In this document: positions 46,873 through 54,727 of the stretch, piece after piece
How the letters are laid out: each line of letters begins with the position of its first letter
How positions within the stretch are numbered: the first letter of the stretch is position 1
Origin: Chloroflexus aurantiacus J-10-fl
Lineage (GTDB): Bacteria; Chloroflexota; Chloroflexia; Chloroflexales; Chloroflexaceae
NCBI RefSeq assembly: GCF_000018865.1
Contig: NC_010175.1
Coordinates: 868,001-932,000 of the forward strand
Direction: 5' to 3'
DNA length: 64,000 nucleotides
Program-made: the position numbers and the translations under genes
The notes under the pieces: generated by a model
The model's input: only the letters and a program-made list of their open reading frames with translations
What the model was told of the DNA's origin: nothing
The model's database searches: none

Positions 46873-46909
46873 GTTGACAAAGTGTCAGCGAACAGCGATA
46901 ATTGTCAAC
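46873..46909 (+). promoter_or_regulatory. strong promoter with overlapping palindrome (operator)
   Basis: TTGACA (46874-46879), an exact 17-nt spacer and GATAAT (46897-46902). GTTGACA (46873-46879) and TGTCAAC (46903-46909) form a 7-bp inverted repeat that covers both boxes, and GTGTCAG / CTGTCAG adds a direct repeat. This is a typical site for autorepression by the HTH protein encoded immediately downstream. Confidence 0.7.
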
Positions 46910-46928
46910 TGTCAGGAAGGAGTTGGCC

Positions 46929-48197
46929 ATGATTAGTCAACGATTGCGCCAGTTGCGGTTGGCGCGCGGCATGACCCTCAGCGATCTGGCTCAGGCAACC
47001 AACCACATTGTTACCCGTCAGGCTATTTCCAAGTATGAACATGGGCACGCTCAACCATCACCGACGGTGCTTCAGCGCTTAGCGCAGGCACTCGGTGTCC
47101 GACCGACCGATCTCCTCGACGGTGCCAATATCCGGGTAGATGTCGTTGCCTATCGTAAACGGGCTTCGCTCGGCAAACGACAGAGTGAGCATCTCGCCGC
47201 GTTGGCCGAAGAGGCATTGCGCGAACGGGTGCGATTACAACGGCTTATTGGCGACACCAGGGTACTCGATGTCCCGTTGCAGGAGTATCCGGTGAAGAAT
47301 CTGGACGACGTTGAGTCTGCGGCTACCGCTCTCCGTAACCGTTGGGATCTGGGTAGTGCACCGATTGCCAATTTGACCGACGTGTTAGAAGATCACGGCT
47401 TGCACGTTATCGAACTCGCAACCATTGACGGCTTCGATGGCGTTGCTGTAATTGCCCGTGATGAACACGGTCATCCGCTGGCCGCAGCGGTGATTGCGCA
47501 GCGGAGCGATGATGGTGCGCGATGGCGGATGAATCTCGCCCACGAGCTGGCGCATCTGGTGCTGCAACCGCAAGACAATCTCGATGAAGAGAAGGCTGCG
47601 TTTCGCTTTGCAGCGGCATTTCTCGCGCCAGCCCATGATCTGCGCGCCTTTATCGGTGAGCGCCGTCATCATCTACATCTGGATGAATTGCTCTTGATGA
47701 AGCACCACTTCGGTATGAGCATCCAGGCGCTGCTTTACCGCATGCAGACGCTGGACATTATCAGTCCATCTCTCTTCCGCAAGTGGATGATCGAATTCGG
47801 TGAACGGGGCTGGCGAATGGCAGAACCGGAACCACTGCCACACGAAGAACCGCTCTGGTTGCGGCGGGCCACCCTTCACGCCCTGGCGGAAGAGCTGATC
47901 GATCCCGCAGAAGCGCAGCGTTTGCTGGGTGATGAGGTGGCAACCGGTGTGGCGCAGGCCGTTTTCGCCGAAACTGTCATCCCTGAGACTATTCCTGAAA
48001 CCATCCAGGCCGAGGATGTGCCGGAAAGTCATTACCCACCGCCACCTCCAGCTCACACTGTTCCCTGCCGGCAATTGCTCCGGCTACCGCAGGCTGAACG
48101 CCATGCGATCCTGGCTGCGCAGGCGGCCAATGCACTCGATCTCTATCAGTCTGTCGCCGATTCTGTAAACGAGGTCGCAACGAGTGAGCACAAGTAA
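46929..48197 (+). CDS. HTH-XRE / ImmA-IrrE metallopeptidase, probable antitoxin
   Basis: A 422-aa protein in three parts. An XRE helix-turn-helix (1-65; LRLARGMTLSDLAQ...ISKYEHG) comes first. An ImmA/IrrE zinc-metallopeptidase domain (about 110-280) has His205-Glu206-x-x-His209 (NLAHELAHLVL). A proline-rich linker (about 365-378) then leads to a helical tail at about 381-412 (LLRLPQAERHAILAAQA). That tail resembles the toxin-facing C-terminus of small MazE-like antitoxins (LPxxERxxIL..QA). AGGAAGGAG is 6 nt before ATG 46929. It overlaps a MazF/PemK-like gene by 14 nt. The reading is a self-repressing antitoxin or stress-sensing protease; which role dominates is inference. Confidence 0.85.
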   Translation: MISQRLRQLRLARGMTLSDLAQATNHIVTRQAISKYEHGHAQPSPTVLQRLAQALGVRPTDLLDGANIRVDVVAYRKRASLGKRQSEHLAALAEEALRERVRLQRLIGDTRVLDVPLQEYPVKNLDDVESAATALRNRWDLGSAPIANLTDVLEDHGLHVIELATIDGFDGVAVIARDEHGHPLAAAVIAQRSDDGARWRMNLAHELAHLVLQPQDNLDEEKAAFRFAAAFLAPAHDLRAFIGERRHHLHLDELLLMKHHFGMSIQALLYRMQTLDIISPSLFRKWMIEFGERGWRMAEPEPLPHEEPLWLRRATLHALAEELIDPAEAQRLLGDEVATGVAQAVFAETVIPETIPETIQAEDVPESHYPPPPPAHTVPCRQLLRLPQAERHAILAAQAANALDLYQSVADSVNEVATSEHK

Positions 48198-48534
48198 ATC
48201 GCCCCGGCGTGGTGAGATCTGGCAGGCCGATCTCGGTGATCAAACATCAGGGTTAGTGTTGATAGTGAGTACTGACGCTTTTGAACATCTGCCGATCCGT
48301 CTGGTCGCCCGCTTGCGCCCATGGGAAGACCGGTTTGCCGGTATGGTGTGGTTGCAGCGTCTGGAGGGAACCTGGCCGACCCGCTTAGGTAAGCCACACG
48401 CCGTTGATCTGTTACAGTTGCACTCGATTGAGGTGCATCGCTTGCGCACGATGGTCGGACGAGCACCGGCCATCAGAATGGATGAGATTGCTGCGGCAAT
48501 TGCGCTGGTAGTAGATTATAATCCTGCCGGGTAA
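48184..48534 (+). CDS. MazF/PemK-like toxin
   Basis: A 116-aa protein with the MazF/PemK opening RRGEIWQADLGD and following strand GLVLIVSTDAF. The usual QVRTI..RL segment appears as LQLHSIEVHRLRTMVGR, so at least one residue that matters for RNA cleavage in known MazF proteins may be changed. MazF enzymes cut mRNA at short motifs. The start is GTG 48184, inside the end of the HTH/ImmA gene, with GAGG 9 nt upstream. Gene order (regulator first, toxin overlapping) is that of a toxin-antitoxin unit. The protein may be active, altered in specificity or decayed. Confidence 0.7.
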   Translation: MSTSKSPRRGEIWQADLGDQTSGLVLIVSTDAFEHLPIRLVARLRPWEDRFAGMVWLQRLEGTWPTRLGKPHAVDLLQLHSIEVHRLRTMVGRAPAIRMDEIAAAIALVVDYNPAG

Positions 48535-48566
48535 GTCAACGACCGCAACCCAACCAACGTATACGC

Positions 48567-50876
48567 ATGAACTATAGCGCACAACCAGATATGACCACCA
48601 CGTCCACAGGTTTCACCATCAATGCCGGTGCACTGCTGGCAAGCGCACCGGCAACCGCAACCGCAACCGCCCTTAATGAAGCTCTGGCCGCATACGGTCT
48701 CTGTCTGCCGGTTGCCCCGTTACACACCGACGCAACGCTCGCCGAACTGGTAGCCTGTAACAGTGGTGGTCGGTATCGGTTGTACAGCGGGCCAATCGGT
48801 CGCTATGTGCGGGCAGCAACCCTGGAAACCGCCAGTGGTCTGTTGCACGTCGGCGGCCCAACCCTCAAGCGGGCAACTGGCTACAACCTGCACCGCGCAC
48901 TGGCCGGGCAGGGCGTGCGCCTCGGTGATCTGCGTGAATTGACGTTCAATTTGCGCCCTTTGCCGGCAATGACCACCCTGTACCTGGTAGCGGGGCCGCT
49001 TGACCGGTTGTTGATGCTGGCAGCCGATCTAATGACCGCCAATCTGGAGCTGCGGGCATTAGCGTTCGATGCCGGTGGATTGCTCCTCATCGCCCTGGCC
49101 GGCCTGCCAGAAGTGGTGACTCGCCAGTCGCAGCAGGTACTGGCAATGGCAGATCTCCATCAGCTCGCCGTTACCCGTGACCCCGCCAACGGCTGGCGGC
49201 ATTGGGAAGAGCTTGCGCGCCGGCATTGTGCTCTGCCCGCCGACCAACGCCTCGATATGACACTACCGCGCAGCAAACTGGCCGAGGGGATCGCCGCCTG
49301 TCGGCAGATCGGTGATGCCGCTACCACCATCTGGGGCGATCTGGGTGTAGGGAGCATCCACGTCACGCCATTACCTGACGCCCGGCGCTATGCAACGTTG
49401 AAAGCGCAGCTAGCCACACTCGGCGCTCAACCGTGTTACGAGTTTGGCCCACCGCCACAACCGCCCTATCCAACCCTGACCCCTCGCAAGCACCAGACGC
49501 CTGGCGATTGTATCGCTGCCCTCAAACAGGTGGTTGGTGACCGTTACCTGATCCACCATCCCGACCAACTGGCGGTCTACGGGCAGGACGCCTCGATTGC
49601 CGAGGCCGAAGCATTGCCGTATGCGGTCGCCTTACCGGCCAGCACGGCTGAAGTCGCCGCCCTGATGCAGATTGCGGCTGCACATGATCTGCCGGTAGTT
49701 ACCCGTGGGGCCGGCAGTGGCCTGGCAGGCGGCGCCGTACCAACACCGGGGTGCCTGGTGATTGGCCTGAACCGCATGGAACAGATAACTATTGATCGCG
49801 GGCAACAGGTTGCCCACGTGGGCGCCGGTGTCATCACTGCCGAACTACAACGGGCCGCCGAGCGCGTTGGCCTCTTCTACCCCCCCGATCCGAGCAGTCA
49901 GGCGGCCTCGACCATCGGCGGCAATATCGCCTGCAACGCCGGTGGGCCGCGGTGTCTGAAATATGGAGTAACTGCCGATTACGTATTGGGATTAACGACG
50001 GTACTGGCCGACGGCTCCATCGCCCGCTACGGCGATGGCCTGGCCGGTCAGGGTGAGAGCGATGGATTAGTGCAACTCCTTGTCGGCTCCGAAGGAACCC
50101 TGGCCGTGATTACCGAGGCAACCCTGCGGCTGATCCCACTGCCCCGCGCCCGCCGCACGACCATGGCGATCTTCGCCGATCTGGCCGCAGCCTGTGCCAC
50201 AGTCGAACGGATCATGGCATCGGGGATTATTCCAGCCAGTCTGGAGCTGATGGATGACACCACTATCGCCGCCGTGGAAGCGTATCTGCGCATCGGCCTG
50301 CCGGCTGATGCCGGAGCGATGTTATTAATGCTGGCCGATGGTGAACCGGAAGCGGTTGAACGCGACGCAGCAGCCCTGGCCGAACTGGCAAAGGCCGGCG
50401 GCGCACAACGGGTAGCAGTGGCGCGCAACGCCACCGACGAAGCAAACCTCTGGCAGGCACGACGAGTGATCGCACCGGCCCTGGCTCGCATTCGCCCTAA
50501 CCGATTGGGTGAAGACATCAGCGTACCGGTGACCCGCATCGCCGAATGTGTCGGCCAGATCAAGCAGGTAAGCGCCACCTACGGCCTGCCTATCGTAGTC
50601 TTTGGTCATGCCGGCGACGGCAACCTGCATCCAAACATCCTCTTCGATGCCCGCAATCCGACCGAAGTGGCGCGATTATGGCCGTGCGCAGAAGCCGTCT
50701 TCAAAGTGGCGCTGGCCGTGGGTGGTACGCTGTCGGGAGAGCACGGTATCGGCACCCTCAAACGACCATTCATGACCCAGGCGCTCGGTGAGGCCCAGCT
50801 TGCTGTGCAACGTCAGATCAAAGCCCATTTCGACCCCACCGGTCGGCTGAATCCTGGCAAAGTACTCCCGGTATGA
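48567..50876 (+). CDS. GlcE-GlcD fusion, FAD-linked glycolate/D-2-hydroxyacid dehydrogenase
   Basis: A 769-aa flavoprotein. Residues about 310-769 are a full GlcD subunit with the FAD pyrophosphate loop VTRGAGSGLAGGAVPTPG (about 377-394), PPDPSSQAASTIGGNIACNAGG, and the C-terminal GHAGDGNLHPNILF and GEHGIGTLKRP motifs. Residues 1-300 resemble GlcE (GPIGRYVRAATLETASG, GPTLKRATGYNLHRAL) but lack the FAD-binding loop, so only one FAD is expected. The enzyme would oxidise glycolate or a related D-2-hydroxyacid. The iron-sulfur GlcF subunit is not next to it. No clear ribosome site; ATG 48591 is an alternative start. It overlaps the methyltransferase gene that follows. Confidence 0.8.
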   Translation: MNYSAQPDMTTTSTGFTINAGALLASAPATATATALNEALAAYGLCLPVAPLHTDATLAELVACNSGGRYRLYSGPIGRYVRAATLETASGLLHVGGPTLKRATGYNLHRALAGQGVRLGDLRELTFNLRPLPAMTTLYLVAGPLDRLLMLAADLMTANLELRALAFDAGGLLLIALAGLPEVVTRQSQQVLAMADLHQLAVTRDPANGWRHWEELARRHCALPADQRLDMTLPRSKLAEGIAACRQIGDAATTIWGDLGVGSIHVTPLPDARRYATLKAQLATLGAQPCYEFGPPPQPPYPTLTPRKHQTPGDCIAALKQVVGDRYLIHHPDQLAVYGQDASIAEAEALPYAVALPASTAEVAALMQIAAAHDLPVVTRGAGSGLAGGAVPTPGCLVIGLNRMEQITIDRGQQVAHVGAGVITAELQRAAERVGLFYPPDPSSQAASTIGGNIACNAGGPRCLKYGVTADYVLGLTTVLADGSIARYGDGLAGQGESDGLVQLLVGSEGTLAVITEATLRLIPLPRARRTTMAIFADLAAACATVERIMASGIIPASLELMDDTTIAAVEAYLRIGLPADAGAMLLMLADGEPEAVERDAAALAELAKAGGAQRVAVARNATDEANLWQARRVIAPALARIRPNRLGEDISVPVTRIAECVGQIKQVSATYGLPIVVFGHAGDGNLHPNILFDARNPTEVARLWPCAEAVFKVALAVGGTLSGEHGIGTLKRPFMTQALGEAQLAVQRQIKAHFDPTGRLNPGKVLPV

Positions 50877-51658
50877 TGATCACCAGCCTCGCCAATCCAA
50901 CCATCAAAGCCCTGCGTGCGCTCAGGCAACGCAAAGCTCGCGACGAGCAGGGGCGCTACCTGATTGAAGGGATTCGCCCGGTCGCCGAAGCGATTCAATG
51001 CGGTGCACCGCTCGACATGCTGGTCGTTGCCCCTGAACTGCTCAACAGCAGCTTTGCGCACGAACTGATCGACACCTATGCTGCTGGCGGCGGCAAAATA
51101 CTGACCGTCAGTGCAGCAGTCTTCAGCAGCCTGGCCGACAAAGACAACCCGCAGGGCCTGGCAGCCGTCGGGCGCATACACTACACCCCCCTCCCCAACC
51201 TGTCGCCGGCGCCGGTTGGCTGGGTGGTACTGGTTGAAGTAGCCGATCCGGGCAACCTGGGCACAATCTTACGCACTGCCGATGGTGCCGGCTTCAGCGG
51301 CGTCATCCTGGTCGGCGCAACGACCGACCCCTTCGACCCGGCAGCGGTGCGGGCCAGCATGGGCGCCCTCTTCAGCCAACAGATTGCACGCACGAGCTGG
51401 CCCGATCTGCTGACCTGGGCACGACAGCACCGTATCGCCCTGGTCGGCAGCTCTGATCGCGGAGCCAGTGACTACCGGGCCACAACCTACCCGCGACCAC
51501 TGCTCCTGGTGCTGGGCAGCGAACGGCACGGCCTGACGGACGAACAGCTTGCCGCCTGTGATCTGGTTGTCCGTATTCCAATGCGGGGGCGTAGCGACTC
51601 GCTCAATCTGGCAGTGGCAGCCGGCATCCTGATGTACGAAGCGACCCGCTCACAATAA
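50873..51658 (+). CDS. SpoU/TrmH-family RNA 2'-O-methyltransferase
   Basis: A 261-aa SPOUT methyltransferase that transfers methyl from AdoMet to a ribose 2'-OH in rRNA or tRNA. An N-terminal substrate-binding domain (about 1-100; RDEQGRYLIEGIRPVAEAI) precedes the SpoU domain with motif 1 NLGTILRTADGAGF, motif 2 LLVLGSERHGL and motif 3 IPMRGRSDSLNLAVAAGIL, which form the trefoil-knot AdoMet site. The start codon overlaps the stop of the glycolate-dehydrogenase gene. The exact target nucleotide is not predictable here. Confidence 0.88.
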   Translation: MMITSLANPTIKALRALRQRKARDEQGRYLIEGIRPVAEAIQCGAPLDMLVVAPELLNSSFAHELIDTYAAGGGKILTVSAAVFSSLADKDNPQGLAAVGRIHYTPLPNLSPAPVGWVVLVEVADPGNLGTILRTADGAGFSGVILVGATTDPFDPAAVRASMGALFSQQIARTSWPDLLTWARQHRIALVGSSDRGASDYRATTYPRPLLLVLGSERHGLTDEQLAACDLVVRIPMRGRSDSLNLAVAAGILMYEATRSQ

Positions 51659-52015
51659 TCAGCGGTTGCCCAGCCGACATCGCCCCGGATGGGTGCAGAC
51701 GGTGTCTTTCCCCACGTGCCTCATATGATGTTGTGATAGTCGCAATTCACCCGTCTCCAACATCATCCAGCCTGTGCAACCAGATCGCCATCCAGCGCGC
51801 CACTGCCAATAGGAGAGCGATCCTGTCGCATGTCAGCACTGCACTGTCAAACACATCACTCCCCAAAAAGTCCTGACAGACTTTATACCTTCACCCTGAC
51901 GCTACGGTTGTGAGGGTTCCACCACTGTGCACGAGCGCAGCTCCCCCTGGGAGCGTGATCCTCCGGCTTGCTCGTCACCTGACACAGCACGCCCCCTCCC
52001 AACCCCCCCCGCTGG
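51659..52015. other. intergenic region left of family B element
   Basis: I see no gene, terminator or promoter that can be supported in this stretch. Confidence 0.3.
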
Positions 52016-52494
52016 CTATGCAGTACCCACATGTCACGCTGCGTTAGGCTGGACTGCCAGCGCTCCCCGTGGTGGCTTCCCGTGGCGCAGGCTTCCAGCC
52101 TGCGTGGAAGCATTCCTCTCCACCGCCGGCAGTTGCGAGCCGTGGCCGCTGGTGCGCAGGTACGAACCTGGTGCAACAATACGTCTACGCACAGGTAGCT
52201 CATTCATGCCAGACCGAATCCATGATCGGAACGATCACATCCAGCTTTTCCGTGACCAGGATGGGGAACAGTGTGACACGCACCGAATCGTGAGCACGGC
52301 TGGCGCGGCAGCATGGCTGCCGCACTCCACACTGCGCGACACGTGCATAACAAGCGGGTACGGCAATCCATCCAGCACGTGCCGGCACGGCTGGGGCGGC
52401 GCACTGTCATCGGGCCAGTTGCCCACAACAGCACCCATAGCGATCATCCCCGCTAATACGCACGTGGTTGACACCAGTTGTGGGTAATGCATAG
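52016..52494. mobile_element. MITE-like element, family B, 479 bp with 16-bp TIRs
   Basis: The ends CTATGCAGTACCCACA (52016-52031) and TGTGGGTAATGCATAG (52479-52494) are inverted repeats at 15 of 16 positions. The left third matches the element at 5635; the right half (from GTGAGCACGGCTGGCGCGGC, about 52291) matches 6250-6452 and, less well, 21455-21600. No transposase gene. It includes GCAGGCTTCCAGCCTGC, a palindrome also present in the other copy. Confidence 0.7.
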
Positions 52495-52797
52495 GGGGGA
52501 GGAGCTGAGAACGTGCTTCCGCCCTAGCAGGGACAGTGTAGGCTGGGGGGATGTCGTAGGTGGTAGTAACGCACACCCGATACCCCTGCCATCAATCATC
52601 CCGGTGCGGCACCTGAGCGCGAATGTGCATCTGCGACACGTCCTGGCGACTCGCTGGTGATACGCCTGGCAGCGCTCCCGCACAGGTCTGACAACCTGAC
52701 TAATGCACAGCATCACTCAAGATTTGACACAAGCACCTGTCATCTCGTGAACATGATGGGTACCCATCCCACACAAGAACGGTCAGTTGCATTTGAA
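52495..52797. other. intergenic region right of family B element
   Basis: Nothing supportable. A frame of about 60 codons (52478-52660) runs out of the repeat and lacks a ribosome site. Confidence 0.3.
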
Positions 52798-53418
52798 TTA
52801 CGCCTCAACCGCCAACCGTACTCCCAAACCGGCCAGTACCGCTCCCGTGGCATAGTTGAGCCGACGACGCACGTCACTGCGGCGCAGCCAGACACTGACC
52901 CCGGCGACAACAAAGGTTAGGGTTGAAAACCAGAGAATGCTGAACATGAAGTGGATGGTCGTGAGCGCGAGTGCCGACCACAAAACCGGATCACCTGGAT
53001 CGATAAACTGCGGCAAAAATGCCAGATAAAACACCGCAACTTTTGGATTGAGGACATTGCTCAATAAACCTTCGACAAAGGCATGGCGCTCTTGACCGAC
53101 GGGCAGATGCGGTTCCTCCGTTGATCGTTGTCGCCAGGTGGTAATAATCGTCCACAGACCTAACCCGGCCAGATAGCAGGCACCGGCCAGTTTGAGCGCG
53201 TGGTAGAGCTGTGCCGACTGGAGCACAATCGCGGCTAACCCCAAACCGGAGAGCGTTGCCTGCACGAACAGACCACTCCCGATACCAAAGGCAGTTGCAA
53301 TACCGGCGAGGCGCCCGCGAGCCAGGGCATTGCGCAGCACCAGCATGGTGTCAGCACCGGGGATGAGAGTCAGGATGGCAACCGCAATCGTGTAGGCGAT
53401 CAGGCGTTCGGGAACCAT
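52798..53418 (-). CDS. LysE/RhtB-family exporter
   Basis: A 206-aa inner-membrane protein of the LysE superfamily with about six membrane segments and the typical opening TIAVAILTLIPGADTMLVLRNALARGRLAGIATAFGIGSG. The family exports amino acids such as lysine, threonine or homoserine lactone; the substrate is not evident. GGAG 5 nt before ATG 53418 supports this start over a longer frame to 53445. A MITE copy begins 41 bp upstream of the start codon and may carry or disrupt its promoter. Confidence 0.85.
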   Translation of the reverse strand: MVPERLIAYTIAVAILTLIPGADTMLVLRNALARGRLAGIATAFGIGSGLFVQATLSGLGLAAIVLQSAQLYHALKLAGACYLAGLGLWTIITTWRQRSTEEPHLPVGQERHAFVEGLLSNVLNPKVAVFYLAFLPQFIDPGDPVLWSALALTTIHFMFSILWFSTLTFVVAGVSVWLRRSDVRRRLNYATGAVLAGLGVRLAVEA

Positions 53419-53459
53419 AGCAACTCCGTAAGCATCAACAAGCATTATTCAGACTATGA

Positions 53460-53781
53460 TAACCCAAGTTGCCACCTACACTGTGAGCAGGCCACGAAAG
53501 ACTACCTGCGATGATGAACGGCACGACACTGCGCACAACATCATGCAGCGTACCTGAACGGTATGAATCGTTTGGGTCGCAGCCAGTTTCGTAGACGCAC
53601 TACGTCACACACATCTGGTATGACTATCCGCCGTGTCGCTGTGGTGATAGAAGGGAGCACCGTGGGTGACGATCTATCCGCGTGCATCCGCCAAACCCGC
53701 GTCCATCCGTGTGCCACCCCTCCCCCCGTCGCGCTCAACGACCCGCACCGCTATGGTGACGTAAGGTAGCAACCTTGGTTA
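53460..53781. mobile_element. MITE-like element, family A, 322 bp (copy 2, inverted)
   Basis: The ends are TAACCCAAGTTGCCACCTA (53460-53478) and TAAGGTAGCAACCTTGGTTA (53762-53781). It is the reverse complement of 40333-40647 with scattered differences, so both copies derive from one element. It begins and ends with TA; no coding capacity. Confidence 0.8.
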
Positions 53782-54144
53782 CTATACCTCAAGCCGGCAC
53801 CTGCGAGCGCAATCAGGTTTGTACCGCAGGTATGTCGGCGAAAACCTGGCACAAACCATTGCCTACCGCAATCCAGATGCGTACCGAAAGCAGGTTCCAG
53901 ATTCTACACATATGCGCACTAGAGGCAGACGCGCACAGTGAATAATCCTCGTTCTTGATACTCACCAGCAGGTTGATCACGGGGAAGAGTTTCGTGCTCA
54001 CACCTGCCCATCACCGACGGCAGGCACTATGCCAACCGTCATATACCACGATATGACCAACATCTGACCTTTGACACTGTTGGCTCAGCCCATTCCTTTG
54101 TATAGTAGAGGCAGCGAAGGGAGTCAGCGAAAGAGAGGTAGACA
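53782..54144. other. intergenic region (363 bp)
   Basis: I see no gene. TTTGACA and TATAGT near 54080-54108 could be part of a promoter for the membrane-protein gene, but the spacing is not canonical. Confidence 0.3.
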
Positions 54145-54669
54145 ATGACCACCGAAACGTCTGTAACCGAAACGACCACCACCAAACATGGCGACCGGGC
54201 AACGATTGGTCTTGCCCTGATCGCGATTGGGGTCGTCCTGTTGTTGGGAAATGTTATCGACACCGGATTGCTGATCCTGCCCGCACTGGCCATCATCTTC
54301 ACCGCAGTCGGCATCCGCACTCGCTGCAGCGGCTGGTTTATTCCGGCGGGTATTCTTGGCGGGATCGGCCTGGGTGCCATTCTGACCGATGTGCTGCCGC
54401 TGGCCGAAGAGGCTGAAAGTGGCGTATTCCTGCTCTCCTTTGCGGTCGGCTGGGCAGCGATCCCGCTCTTAAGTGCACTCTTCGCGAATGAACGGGTCTG
54501 GTGGCCCTTCATTCCCGGCGGGATTATGGCCGCTATCGGATCGTTGCTCATCATCGGTGAAAGTGGGGTGACGCTGCTGGAGGTGATCTTCAATCAGGCT
54601 GGTTGGGTCTGGCCGCTGGTCTTGATCGTGATCGGTCTCGGCCTGATCTGGCGACGACAAGCTGACTGA
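54145..54669 (+). CDS. small membrane protein, LiaF/DUF5668-like
   Basis: A 174-aa protein with a Thr-rich start (1-18), then five or six closely packed hydrophobic segments with short GG and GxG turns (IGLALIAIGVVLLLGNVID; PAGILGGIGLGAILTDV; PLVLIVIGLGLIWRR). The layout recalls the membrane half of LiaF or DUF5668 proteins, which link to cell-envelope stress sensing. No kinase or regulator is near. A short GAGAGGTAG lies 7-8 nt before the ATG. Confidence 0.6.
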   Translation: MTTETSVTETTTTKHGDRATIGLALIAIGVVLLLGNVIDTGLLILPALAIIFTAVGIRTRCSGWFIPAGILGGIGLGAILTDVLPLAEEAESGVFLLSFAVGWAAIPLLSALFANERVWWPFIPGGIMAAIGSLLIIGESGVTLLEVIFNQAGWVWPLVLIVIGLGLIWRRQAD

Positions 54670-54676
54670 GGAAGGC

Positions 54677-54711
54677 AACGCCCCCGGTGGGATAGAACCG
54701 CCGGGGGCGTT
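54677..54711. terminator. bidirectional terminator between convergent genes
   Basis: AACGCCCCCGG (54677-54687) and CCGGGGGCGTT (54701-54711) pair perfectly, between the stop codons at 54669 (+) and 54728 (-). Confidence 0.8.
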
Positions 54712-54727
54712 CGCGCTGAAAAGCGAC

